The notes: generated by a model not told the origin, from the sequence alone. DNA of 64,000 bases from Platynereis dumerilii (GCA_026936325.1 JAPTHN010000011.1:33080629-33144628); one strand, 5' to 3'; positions 10,926 to 22,805 are shown, counted from the stretch's first letter. Program-made: numbers and translations.

Positions 10926-13900
10926 CTATGGCTGCATTCTCAATGCTCCATCAACACGAATAACCTCTCCGTTCATTTTTGGGTTTTCTAACAAGAACTG
11001 GACGACGTGGGCGTACTCATCAGGGTCTCCTAGTCTGTGAGGGAAGGGAATAGTGGAGGCCAAAAACTTTCGAACTTTCTCAGGCAGAGACATCAACAGT
11101 GGTGTGGCAAATAAACCTGAAATTTCAAACAGATATCATAAATTAGTAATTGTTCTGCAATTGCAATGCCACATAAATTTCGGGACCTCCAATTGGGATA
11201 TATAATATATATCCAAATCCAAAGAGGACTTCCAAAGAAATATAATTTTTTTTTAAATTGCCAAAAGATGGTCATGCTATGAATTTCTTTTGTCATTTAG
11301 TATAATAGAAGCACGCCACGCACTTTTATTTTCTCGGAGTGCATTAAGCCTATTTTCTGATTAAAATAAGATTTTTGTGGTCTTACCCAAAAATAAGTTT
11401 CATAATTGATGTTGGACATAAAGATTAAAGAGCGATGAATATAAAGTGACACCTAGTGAGAAAACAGTTAATAACTTTTACAGTGATTCGCTGAATGAAC
11501 CCAACACAAAATATTCCCCTTCATAAAAGCAAATGAACTTTACCGGGTGCGATGGTATTAACTCGGACTCCTATGCTGGCGAGATCCCTAGAGATGGGCA
11601 ATGTCATTCCTACAATGGCTCCTTTACTTGCTGAGTATGCAGCTTGACCCCTTTGTCCATCATAGGCGGCGACACTGGCAGTATTTACAACGACACCTCT
11701 CTGTCCATCTTGGTTGGGCTCGTTTTCACTCATGGCTTGGGCAGCCAGGCGGATCACATTGAATGAGCCAACTGTGTTCACCTACAAGCAGCAATGTGGA
11801 AATCAATTTAACAAAATATTTAATAACTCTGAATTTCTGAAGTCTCAAACAAAAACACAAGTTGGCATGGCTTCTGTTTACTTGCTTATTTTTTTAATCC
11901 AAGCTGCGTGTCCCAACGATACCTTGCTTTCATATTTCTTTGTTTATACTAATCAATAAAACAGAACTTTAGATCAGGTGAAGGAGGAATGTGATTTTTT
12001 CTGAAACTAGGTGCAATGTAACTATTTCTCAAATGCAATCCTTGGGACAAAGAATAACTGGGGGGCTCCTCCAAAAGATGGATAATATTTTACGTGTCCA
12101 TAGTACACAATTTAAGTGCATATATCTTTTATATTTATATGCCAGTATATATATTGCATTGGAAAAATATCAAGTGCAAAACTTAAGTGCATAAACATTG
12201 AACATGTTTTCAGAGACACTCCTGAGGTATTGAACATAATGGGAAAAAAAGGCAGTTGACTCCAGCTGATACCAATTTAATCATTTTAGATGAAAGAAAG
12301 GGGAAAATGTTAAAGAACAACGAGTGGAATTAAATGAGATAATGCATGTATACATGTAAAACTAAACAGCTAAGGGGGAGACCATTTAATGTCAAGGGTG
12401 GGCTTGGGAGTTTTCCAATAAATAATACATTTCGTATCTTGCTCTGTATTGGTGAAATAAATTCTTTCCAGGTCAAATAAATAATTTCTGGTGTGAGTAT
12501 TTCTTAACAAGGCATTGTTTGACTTAGGAATGAATATTTGGTGACATTAATTGCTCACTTGAAATAAATAACTGCCACCGTTACCGTGAAATAAAATAAT
12601 TTCCCGCCGAAGAAAGCTCCAAGCCCCCCCCCATAGTTAAATGGTCGTCCCCCAAATAGAAGTTTGTTGGACGATCAGTCACAATCTTAACCTGCACTTC
12701 GCAAGGACATTGAATTAACTGAAAAAGGTTGCAACATGTCTCAGATTTTTAGAGTAACCTTTGAATGTAAACACAGATAAGACACTTACATTGAGGACCC
12801 TCTGGAACTCTGACAGGCTGTGAACGACATTCTTGTTCTTATTGTAAGTGACGACAGCAATCCCAATCCCAGCACAGTTAATGGCTGCGTCAATTCGGCC
12901 AAACTTGTTCTTGGCTGTGGAAATGGCTTCTGCCACATCGGACTCTGAGGTTACCTGCAGAAATATAAGAACCTATTCAGTGACAAAACCAGGGCTTTGG
13001 AGTCGGAGTCGGAGTCGGGAGTCGGAGTCGTGGAGTCGGAGGTTTTTGGGTGGAGTCGGAGTCGGAGTTGGAGTCGAACTTTGACTTTCTGGTGGAGTCG
13101 GAGTCGGAGTCGAAAATTAAATTGGTGACTCCTGACTCCAACAAATAATTAATATAATTTACAAAAACACAGTTACAAACATTTTTTATGTTTTACAAAT
13201 TTTATACAACATTTCTTAAAGAAGTATTTATGTGGAAAATCCAATTAAAACTTTGTAGAGCTACTTTTTCTCCCCTGTCAACCATGTAATATTTGTGTGC
13301 AATAATGCCGATAAGAGGAGTCGGGAGTCGGAGTCGGAGTCGTAATTCAGGAGACCTAAGGAGTCGGAGTCGGAGTCGCTTTTCAAAAAGTCAAAGGAGT
13401 CGGGAGTCGGAGTCGGTTCACTTAACACCCGACTCCAAAGCCCTGGACAAAACATAAAAAAAATATTTAGAAGAAATAAAAGATTTGCTTTTTGCTATTA
13501 GACACAGATCTCACTTTAACAATGTAATAAGCAGAAGAGCAAGTTGAGCAGCCCTGCAAGAACCATTACTTAAAAGTGGGAGGCAATGATTCATGAAAAT
13601 TTATGAAACCCACATTGCCAAATTTTGTTCTAATTCTTGAACTAACCATATTAGCTCCACATACTTTCAGCATTCAGTCAATAGATCAATTTTCCAGAGC
13701 AATTTGAACACATTATTTTAATTAAAAACAAATGTATAGAAATATCAACCATAAAATTTCTTGATGCATTATGAACAAATCTGAAAGGCATTTGACTGAA
13801 GGTGAAATCAATAAGCCTATGAATGTTCTGCTTCCATATTTTATTTACAAAAGCTTTATACATGTAATTATTTAAGTTCTCCACATCTAATCTTAAAGTC

Positions 13901-16900
13901 AAGTCATTTTTTTTTGGCAGTAAGTTTTTGGCCGATAATTAAAAACATACCTTACTCTTGACAAAAATACTTGTCTTCCCCTGTTCCTGACACCTTGACC
14001 AAACACTTTCATAAACATTTGGAAGTATTGGCATGTTGTAGCCCTGGTTTTGAGGTAATCCCATTGGAATAACATTGCTGTCAACACAGCTCAAGAAGCT
14101 ATTTTCTTCCATTGCTGCTGTTGTGACGTCACCATTGTTTCAGTGATGTCATAGAGCCTACAATGCTGATGACGTCACAACAGAAGGCTAAAAATAGCTC
14201 TAAATGTGTTGAAGAGCAGCAGAAATTTAACATTGTAAATGCCTGTATGATGAAGCTGGGGGATTAGAGGACACCTATTTAATCCAAATCATGCTTGGTC
14301 ATGGTGTACTCAGTCCAATAAACCAAAAATTAAACCTCAGACTTAATCATGGAGTGTTTCATTGGCTAAAAACTTACTGCCAAAATAAAATGTCTTGACT
14401 TTAATTATAAAAATCAACTTTATAATATGGGCAGTTTGAAAGAAAAATACTTGAAAAACGCCTCTTCTTCATGCATGAATAACAATTCTTATTTCCGAAA
14501 GAAAATAAAACCTAAAGGATGTTTTGTGCACCCTACGATATGCCTATATGAGAATTGTGACAATCCACAATGTCATAATATAATGATGTTGAGATCTGAA
14601 GTGGATGTGCCAACTTTTTATTGAAATGTATTGTATTTTATTTTATATTTATATAAAACTTAACCACTGAACATTGCAAAGTCATCTTACATCAGTAGGG
14701 GCAAAGATGCAGTCAGGGCCAAGCTCTTGGGCGACTTCATCTCCTTTGGAAGACGGCAGATCACAGACGATCACTTTGCACCCCTGGTTGACAAGACGCG
14801 CGGCTGTGGCCTTCCCAAGACCAGAGCCCGCTCCAGTCACAATACTGACCAAGCCCTGCAAAGAAAAGGGAAACTAGAATCGCAAGCGATGATAATATGA
14901 CCGCCGGCGCTGCTGGACGCCTTTTGCTGATCAAGTGCAATCAAGTGTGACTGTGTCGATCCATAAAAGATGAATAACAATTTGTGTTTTGAGTGCAGCT
15001 TGTTTGGACCTGGCTTAAAAAAGCTCAGTCGTATAATAATAATAATAAATAGATATATATTCGTTGTAGTCCATGGCGCAGTGGGGCCTCTATTTGACGG
15101 GGGGTTTATTCGAGGGGCGTATATGTGTACATCCATTGTGCATGCCTGTGTACGGCCATCGTCAAGTGTACGCCCATCTGTAGCTCGTCTGGCATGCCCA
15201 TCTGTGTGTTCACGCCAATTTGTGTGTACACACCCATCTGTGTACGCACCCATTTGCGTGGGCATGTCCACCTGAATGCCTATCTGTGTGGGCACGCCCA
15301 CCTGTACACCCATCTATGTGTACGCCCACCTGTAGGCCAATGCCCATCTCTTGAGTGTATGCCCATCTGTGTTGGTACCCTCATCTGTGAGTGCATGCCT
15401 TCTTAGTGTGCACGCCCCCCTTTACACCTAGCTGGGAGTACGACCGTCTGTGTGAGTATGCCAATTTGTGTGTGCACAGCCACCTTCGTGTGCACGCCCA
15501 TTGATATGGCCATCAGTGTGCGCATGCCCATATGTACAGCCATCTGCATGTATACGCCCATATCAGCACGCCCGTCAGTGTGTGTAAGCCCATCTGTGCG
15601 TGCACGCCCATCTGTGTGTGCATGCCCATTTGTATGTGCATGGCCATCTGTATGCCCATCCCAGTGTGGATGCCCATGTGTGTGTGGACGCCCATGTGTG
15701 TCTGCAGGGCCACCTGTGTGTACACACACATCTGTCAGTGCAGGCCCACAAAGCAGTGCTGTGATGTGGTCTGTAATGCAGTGCAGTTATGCAGTGCAAA
15801 AAAGCACTGTTGAAATACAGTGCAGTAATGAAGTGTTGTGCTGCAGTGCTGTAATGCATTGCAGTAATGAGGTTCTGTGATGCAGTGCAGTAACACAGAG
15901 CTGCAATGCAGACTGCAGTGTTGTAATGCAAGGCAGTGATGCAGTGCAGTTATGTGTCCACGGGGGCATGGCCCCGTGTCCGCGGGGGCATGTCCCCATG
16001 TCCGCGGGGGCATGTTCCCGGGGGCATGTCCCCAGGGCATGTCCCCAGGGGTATGTCCCCATGTCCCTGGGGGCATGTCCCCGCGGGCATGTCCCCATGT
16101 CCTCGGGGGTATGTCCCAATGGCCCCGGAGGTATGTCCCCGGGGGTATGCCCCCATGTCCCTGGGGGTATGTCCCCATGGCCCCGGGGGTATGCCCCCAT
16201 GTCCCCATGTCCCCGGGGGTATGTCCCCATGTCCCGGGGGTATGTCCCGGGGGTATGTCCCGGGGGTATGTCCCCGGGGGTATGTCCCCATGTCCCCGGG
16301 GGTATGTCCCCATGTATGTCCGCGGGGGCATGCCCCCATGTCCCAGGGGGCATGTCCCCATGTCCCAGGGGGCATGTCCCCATGTCCCCGGGGGCATGTC
16401 CCCATGTCCCCGGGGGCATGTCCCCCATGTCCCCGGGGGCATGTCCCCATGTCCGCGGGGGCATGACCCCATGTCCCCTGGGGCATGTCCCCATGTCCCC
16501 TGGGGCATGTCCCCATGTCCCTGGGGTATGTCCCCATGGCCCCGGGGGCATGTCCCCATGTCCCCGGGGGCATGTCCCCATGTCCGCAGGGGCATGTCCC
16601 CATGTCCGCGGGGGCATGTCCCCATGTCCGCGGGGGCATGTCCCCATGTCCGCGGGGGCATGTCCCCATGTCCGCGGGGGCATGTCCCCATGTCCGCGGG
16701 GGCATGTCCCCATGTCCGCGGGGGCATGTCCCCATTTCCGCGGGGGCATGTCCCCATGTCCGCGGGGGCATGTCCCCATGTCCCCGGGGGCATGTCCCCA
16801 TGTCCCCGGGGGCCATGTCCCCATGTCCCCGGGGGGCATGTCCCCATGTCCCAGGGGCACGTCCCCATGTCCCAGGGGGCATGTCCCCATGTCCCCGGGG

Positions 16901-17174
16901 GCATGGCCCCAAGTCCCCGGGGGCATGTCCCCATGTCCCTGGGGGCATGTCTCCATGTCCCCGGGGGCATGTCCCCATGTCCCCGGGGGCATGTCCCCAT
17001 GTCCCCGGGGGCATGTCCCCATGTCCCCATGTCCGGGGGGGCATGTCCCCATGTCCGCGGGGGTATGTCCCCATGTCCGCAGGGGGTTTAGTAGATATTA
17101 AATGGTTGCCCCCTTATTCTTAGTAATAATGGTCGCCCACTCTTTAGTATATATTAAATGGTCGCCCCCTTATC

Positions 17175-17206
<32 letters not shown>

Positions 17207-17508
17207 GTATATCTATCAGCATTGCTTAGTAGATATTAAATGGTTGCCCCCTTGGTTCATACATTCTTAGTAATAATGGTCGCCCCCTCCTTAGTAGATA
17301 TTAAATGGTCGCCCCTTATCCTATCTATCTATCTATGTATCTATCTATCTATATCTATCATCATTGCTTAGTAGATATTAAATGGTTGCCCCCTTGGTTC
17401 ATTCATGCATGTACTTTTGTTATCTTAGCACCTTAGTAGATATTAAATGGTTGCCCCCTTATTCTTAGGAGATATTAAATGGTCGCCCCCTTATCCTTAG
17501 TAGATACC

Positions 17509-17543
<35 letters not shown>

Positions 17544-18549
17544 CATCATTGATTGCCATCATTGATTGCCATCATTGATTGCCATCATTGATTGCCATCA
17601 TTGACTGCCATCATTGACTGCCATCATTGATTACCTTAGTCTACGACTCCGCCACATAAATCCTCCGACACCCTCCGACACATGAAATCCCGCCATGTGA
17701 CCGCATAAAAACAGAGATCAGCCTAAAGGCGATCAATAAGAGTTTGGCTGCTTTTGAGACATCCCCCAGCAGTCAAGCGGTCCAAGCAGGTCTAATCTGG
17801 CACAGTGCCAAAAATCACGAAAACAACATTCAGATAGCCAAAATAACAATAAGGTGGGGTGTTTCACTGAAAAATCATGAATCTCAGAAAGGTATGAAAG
17901 ACCCCTTGGATCATTCTGGTTTTCAGGGGTTGAGTAAAGAATGTAAAGTTATGTTTATATAGCAACTTTCATGATTGTACATTGAGTGTAACTTGTTCTA
18001 TCCATCCCCAAAAATGTGAGTTAAATGGTACAATACGGGGGTAAAAGCAAAATGACCGCGCCAGCGCTGGCGGCGGTCATAATAAATATCTCTATGAAAA
18101 TCACTGCAATATGACACAAGGGAAACTTTTTAGTATGGGCCTAAAAATTAAAATGGGCTAAATGAAAGTTTCTGAGACTGACATCATAGTGACATGACAG
18201 AAATGTATCCTGGTCAGAAGTTATTGGATACTCTTTCTATGAAGACCTACAGCTTATATCTATTTCAAGAGTCAAGACTGTGCAATTTCAGATTCAATAC
18301 TTACCAAGTTTTGGATCCACGTGCTGTCAAGATACCAATTCAAGCCAAAATGTATGCCTGGGCATTTATGTTCCCAGTTTAGAAGGTGAAAACTTATATG
18401 GCAATGTCAACTGATTGCTACTAAAAGGTGTTAGGATTTTAGCTTAATGCATAGAGCACCTGCAAGCACAATGTCTTGTTGTATTGATGATTTAAACTAA
18501 AGTTTACAGGCAGAAAAGAACTCACCTTCACTGTTCTGACAGCTGACAT
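10926..18549 (-). CDS. HSD17B10: 3-hydroxyacyl-CoA dehydrogenase type 2 (17-beta-HSD10), short-chain dehydrogenase
   Basis: Mitochondrial NAD-dependent dehydrogenase of isoleucine and fatty-acid breakdown, also a subunit of metazoan mitochondrial RNase P. Five exons on the - strand: 18526-18549 (only 8 codons, MSAVRTVK), 14691-14855, 12790-12954, 11544-11781 and 10926-11116. They give 260 residues, against 261 in human. Seen in the translation: cofactor motif TGAGSGLG (residues 15-22), NCAG (89-92), the catalytic set Ser154, Tyr167 and Lys171 in the order S-x12-Y-x3-[12 protein letters not shown], and the C-terminus [15 protein letters not shown], nearly that of the human enzyme. The start ATG is the first codon of a short exon that splices in frame. 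Intron 1 (3.7 kb) carries stacked satellites and intron 2 a hAT MITE. The gene is head-to-head with ATXN10. Confidence 0.95.
12373..12654. mobile_element. MITE with GGGGG-(A/C)GACCATTTAA inverted termini
   Basis: The left end AAGGGGGAGACCATTTAAT and the reverse complement of the right end, TTTGGGGGACGACCATTTAA, match. The match continues into GGGTGGGCTTGGGAG versus GGGGGGCTTGGAG. The interior is AT-rich, with several AAATAAAT motifs and no reading frame. Target duplication is not clear. The terminal sequence recurs many times in the satellite field at 17085-17510 in another intron of the same gene. Confidence 0.65.
12990..13445. mobile_element. 456-bp hAT-type MITE in HSD17B10 intron 2
   Basis: The terminal inverted repeats CAGGGCTTTGGAGTCGG are identical over 17 bp at both ends. 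The flanking 8-bp duplication GACAAAAC is perfect (12982-12989 and 13446-13453). Subterminal regions are arrays of GGAGTC on one side and its relatives on the other, around an AT-rich core. No transposase is present. The matching ends and target duplication suggest a fairly recent insertion. Confidence 0.95.
15125..15950. repeat. Degenerate GCCCATCTGTGTG and GCAGTG satellites
   Basis: 15125-15745 is a loosely repeated field of ACGCCCATCTGTGTG(T) variants with a period of roughly 16-22 bp. 15745-15950 is a second field of TGCAGTGCAGTAATG variants. Apparent reading frames here are rich in repeated C-x-x-I-C or H-T-H residues and are by-products of the repeat, not genes. Both fields lie in HSD17B10 intron 1. 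Confidence 0.75.
15951..17090. repeat. 22-bp GC-rich satellite, about 50 units, with a p53-type half-site per unit
   Basis: The unit reads GGGGGCATGTCCCCATGTCC plus CC, GC or a near variant. It contains GGGCATGTCC, which fits RRRCWWGYYY exactly, spaced 22 bp from the next. The unit has no stop codon in any frame on either strand and 22 is not a multiple of 3. As a result all six frames stay open for 210-430 codons, encoding 22-residue repeats such as [17 protein letters not shown] treat these as artefacts. GGGGACATG and CATGTCCCC also make the array strongly self-complementary. It lies about 1.4 kb from HSD17B10 exon 1. Confidence 0.9.
17085..17640. repeat. Composite satellite: MITE-end repeats, TATC microsatellites and a 13-bp repeat
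   Basis: About seven copies of TTAGTAGATATTAAATGG followed by T/CGCCCCC occur at 17085-17510, separated by (TATC)n tracts. Then 17545-17635 holds about seven copies of a 13-bp unit, CATTGATTGCCAT. The first motif is the reverse complement of the GGGGGCGACCATTTAA end of the MITE at 12373-12654. The block lies in HSD17B10 intron 1. Confidence 0.85.
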
Positions 18550-18692
18550 GTTTGTGACCGGTTGATCATAAATAGGTCAACTGAAGCGACCAATCAGCAT
18601 TGAGGATCAAGGGAATATCGGCCAATCAGAGGACAGCATTATCTCAGCCCGACAGGTTCTAATGGCAGCCTCCATAGCTGGAGACGGTCAAA
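18550..18692. promoter_or_regulatory. Bidirectional promoter between HSD17B10 and ATXN10
   Basis: Only 143 bp separate the two start codons, which point away from each other. Two CCAAT boxes in the sequence CCAATCAG (18590) and CCAATCAG (18622) lie 32 bp apart, about three helical turns, the spacing usual for paired NF-Y sites in divergent housekeeping promoters. No TATA box is evident. An ATG at 18662 opens a short upstream frame, ending before residue 25, that overlaps the ATXN10 start in another frame. Confidence 0.8.
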
Positions 18693-21600
18693 ATGAGCGT
18701 CGCCAAGAAATTCCACGAATATACCACTAAACCGGAGAATGTTGAGTACTCGAATCTACCCAAAAACAAAGACAAAATACTTAACCTGTTGAAGGCGTTG
18801 ACAGAGTGGCTGAAAAATGCCCCAAATAGGTAAAAATTGCTAAGCTTATATTATCACCCATGTCAACTTTGCGCGTCGGTTGAAAATATTGAGTTGTGTT
18901 TATGAAATTAACGTTAGATGCTTGTTTATATCGGCAATATTGTTGTATTTATTGTCTTGATTGCAATTTGCGTTGCAGTCAGACAGTGTGATTGCGTTAG
19001 ACAGTCTGTTGCTTCACAGTGGATGCTGGAACCACTTGAGTATGGCTTCTTTTTGGGGGTTAAATTCTTGCACACACTAAATGTGACTAATTGCAATGAA
19101 GCCCTGATTACCCTATTCTTGTAATTAATGCAGTGTATACTTTGTGTTTAAACAGTTGTGCTTCATTTAGACCCACGAGCGAGAATAATTGCAGCCTGGC
19201 GCATTTGTTAATATCAGAGTACACATGCCATGTTTGTTTTGATTCTGATCATACATGGTTAATTGGTTATGCCTATTTCATCATCGTTATTTTAAGCTCA
19301 ACACCATTTAATTTCTTCTATTGCAGGGAATCATTACCTTCCTTTTACTTTGAAGACATGTTGACAATTTTATGCAGATTGTCTCATGCACTTTACCAGC
19401 AAATCAAAGATGAAAATAAGATGTCGTCTAAAAGCATTGCGCTTGTTGACATGTCCACAGAATGTTTCCGAACATTGCGGAATTCATGCGCAGGCTGCAA
19501 AAAGAACCAGGATGAAGTTCTCAAGTAAGTCGCTAGAATATTATGATCAATCTCTTATTAAAGTTGGTGTGCTAAAATATAGTTAATTTATGCAGTATTT
19601 CTAATTACCATTTGTTTTGTTAATCAGGAATCCCGGATTATACTGGACTGCTGCTTCAATTTTACAAACCTTAGTCCACCACTCTCCGAAGTCCAGCAAC
19701 CCGGAAGGCAAAACCAACAGTAAGTTTGTTTTTTCTTGAAAGCGCAAATAGTTTGAAATTATAATTAGAAAAATAGAAAAAAATGCATTTGTTAACTAAT
19801 TGAGTCATAATCATTGTTTTTGCTGTCCATGTGTACTGTAATCTATTCATTTCTTGCAGTTGTGCAGTGCCTTAGGTGTGGAGTCCAATTTCTGGGAAAT
19901 GCCGCAGCTGGTTTTGAGGAGAGCAAATCTCTGGTTTGGGCTGCTGTCTTTGCTGCTATCAAGTATGTTGTTTTCTCAAAAACTTCTCGTAAAGAGATTT
20001 GTACATTTCATGAAATTGGTTTTCAAACAAACATGATCAATTTATTGCTTGCTATAAATATCCCAGTGTCCATTCTTCCACACTTCTCAGATTGCTGATG
20101 AAGGCAGACGACCCCACCCTGGCCAACTACACGTGCATGTTGATCTACACCTGTCTGACTACGACCAATATGAACGACCTCATCAAGGTGGAAGAAGGCG
20201 TGGAGATCATTTGCGCAGTTATGAACCACTTCTCCAAACATGAGACGGAATGGGGGTATGTTAAATAACAGGTCACTGAGACCAATTGCTCACAGATTTT
20301 ATGAACTATTTATTGGTTACAGCGATTTGCTAAGCTAATACTGATGGAGTTGCATTTAATTAAATATTTTTCAAAATCTTTCAGGTTCTTCATCTTGGAG
20401 AAATTACTTGTGCACCCAGCATTTCTTGAAACAACCACCAAAATGTTATCGAATCCTGACAAGTAAGTTGTATTTCTTTATGGTGTTGGTCTGCTTTTGA
20501 TTAGACCATTTATTCAGCATTTGCAGCATGTTTACAAATTATGTAATAAATGTGGGTGTTAGTTGATTATGCTTCCACCAGAGGGTTGTTGATACTTGAT
20601 ACTGCACTGCCACCTTCAGGAAGTTGGACAATATATGTAAAACTTAGAAAGTGCTGTGCTGAAAAGCAAGTGGAATGACAATGTATTGGCTGCCTTCAGT
20701 TCTCCCAATTACTAAGTTTCTTTTCTGGAAGAGTATGGTTTTATGCTTCAAAATCAAGATAACTTATGTTTTCCGTGTGAATTAATCCATCACTGCCATG
20801 GGGTTATAAAGGCATACACCCTCTTTGTCTGAAATGTCACATTTCTCATGTTTCGATTCTGTAAAATAACTTTTTGACTTAAATTTCAGATTGTTGCTGT
20901 TGAATTTTGTGGCTGCGAAAATGAAGAAGATAGAGGACAAGGAAGAGAGCGGACAGAACCACGGGAAGAACAGAGACAGCCAGATGGAGATCATGGTGGC
21001 CTTGCCTAACATCCAGTACCTCGCGTCAGAATTCAAGGCCAACGCCCACAATGTTGTGAAATTGACAAACTCCAAAGACCTGGAAAACCCTGTATGTAGT
21101 GGTTAAAGTTACCCCTTTAAGTAAATTGCATATTGGAATCGAATATTCAGTTTTAGCTTGTGAATTAAAAAAGAAAAACAGTACTACAGCTGTAATTGAA
21201 GAATTTTGGCACAATTATTTTTATAGCTTTTTCAAATTTAATCCCCAATTAAAATCGGAATTGTCCTAAGTTGCCACAATATGTTTATTCCTATTACATA
21301 AATATGATTTGATAATTTGCCTTTTTACTTCACAGGAGGCCCAGCAAGTCACTAGACTGCTGGAGGTTTTGTGTTCGGCAACTTCGAGCAACTTCTATGG
21401 AGATTTACAGAAGGATGCAGACTTGTTGAAGTGTACTGTCAGTGAGTATCGTAGATGTTTTTTTAATGATTTCCTTATTAAATGATTCTATGACGTCAAA
21501 GTAGTGACAGCGGAAGATTTTTAATTTTGTCCCTCATTCTAATTAATCAATTCACACCACATGGCAGCGAAAAAATAGCAAGAGTATCTTGAGATGAGTC

Positions 21601-22805
21601 AGTTACCCTTACCTGTGCTTTTTTCACACAATTTTTTAGTGTTTATTTGGTTGTTAAATATTGTATAAATCAGCTACAATTGTCTAATAAGGGTGATGGA
21701 TACATCATTAATATTCTTCATCCGTGTAGTCACTGTAGTGTGTTCCTGTGCAGTCACATTAATTTTGTACTCTTTTCAGATTTACTTGGCACGGTCCACC
21801 AAATTGGGAAGCAGGGAGGAGACAACATATTTAGCAGCATAACCAAAATGGCAGATGCCAATAAGGCATTGCTTGACAACCCAGCTTTTGGCTTGAAAAG
21901 AGACCTCATTCGACTCATCGGAAACCTCAGCAACAAACAGAAGGCCAACCAGGACAAGGTAACCACATGAGACAGTAGATGTTGATAACAAAGTACACAT
22001 ATTATATTGTGTATTGTTAAATTTTGTATGAAAATAACTCAAATTTATGGTGATTTTTGACTGTAGATTATGAAAAGGTTTATTTGTGATGTATTGAGTT
22101 CAGTAAACATTTATGTTGATAGTTTAAGATAACCTTGTGACAATGGTCATTATGATTTCAGGTACGAGAAATGGGAGGACTGGCACTTATCTTGGACAAC
22201 ACGAATATTGATGCTCGAAATCCATGTATCCTTTTCACATCTTGGCATTACATCACAATGTTGATATATATGTTTCTTTTCCATGTAATTAATTTGGCCT
22301 CAAGCCGTTACTTCTCATTTTTATGCAACTCTGGTAAGTTGGTAACATTAGTTGTTAATGTGGCTTTTTTAAAGCCTAAAAGTAATAACTTTCACAGCTA
22401 ATTTTGCAATTTATAATCTGGGTTTCTTGCAAATTGATAAATGAAATGATCTTGTATAAAATTTTAATATTTTATTGAATTCTTAGAGTGCATATAATTG
22501 TAATGCTATGTTTATTTTAGATTTAAATATTTACGTATTTTCAATGTAACAGTGTATTTCAACATTTGACCTGTAGTAATGATCCTTAACTTTATCTAGT
22601 CATCACGCAGTGGTCGGTGTTCGCCGTACGGACCTTGTGTGAGAACAACTCTGACAACCAGGCAGTGCTGGTAAAACTGAACATGCAAGGACTTGCGGAC
22701 AACTCCACGCTACAGAGAGAGTACGGACTAGAGGCGGTGGTAGAGGGAGAGAGATTGAGCGTACGTCCCGTCAAACCAGAGAAAGGGAAAGGACCAAAAA
22801 GATAA
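18693..22805 (+). CDS. ATXN10: Ataxin-10, armadillo-like repeat protein
   Basis: Cytoplasmic, largely helical scaffold linked in vertebrates to neuronal survival, cytokinesis and basal-body (nephronophthisis-network) function. Eleven exons: 18693-18829, 19327-19524, 19628-19719, 19860-19962, 20091-20255, 20385-20462, 20890-21091, 21336-21441, 21780-21958, 22162-22225 and 22600-22805. All are in phase and give about 509 residues (human 475). Recognisable blocks are ECFRTLRNSCAGC (human ECFRCLRNACIEC), LRCGVQFLGN, EWGFFILEKLL and the conserved C-terminal ataxin-10 domain around residues 400-475 (LIRLIGNLSNKQKANQDK, then LALILDNTNID, then NMQGLADNSTL). A lysine- and glutamate-rich insertion in exon 7 explains part of the extra length. 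The start is the second ATG after the CCAAT boxes, because the first is quickly closed. No ATTCT pentanucleotide tract is seen in any intron. Confidence 0.95.

Larger units (their letters stand above)
14890..18083. repeat. Inverted ATGACCGCC-type ends bracketing the satellite block in HSD17B10 intron 1
   Basis: Left sequence TAATATGACCGCCGGCGCTG (about 14893-14912) resembles the reverse complement of the right sequence around 18061-18083 (TATTATGACCGCCGCCAGCG). The right end is itself a short hairpin with ATGACCGC and GCGGTCAT arms (18052-18080). Between them lie the satellite fields. This may mark the ends of a DNA transposon now swollen by tandem repeats. No target duplication was found, so this is tentative. 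Confidence 0.35.

Noticed and set aside
15735-17123. Six overlapping long open frames (210-431 codons) on both strands
   Set aside because: All arise from the stop-free 22-bp satellite inside HSD17B10 intron 1. Frame openness on all six frames is explained by unit length and composition.
17744-17962. 72-residue open frame after the satellites
   Set aside because: Lies in HSD17B10 intron 1, with no family resemblance and no flanking splice pattern; probably repeat-derived or chance.
18830-22599. ATTCT pentanucleotide expansion known from human ATXN10 intron 9
   Set aside because: No such tract in any intron of this orthologue.
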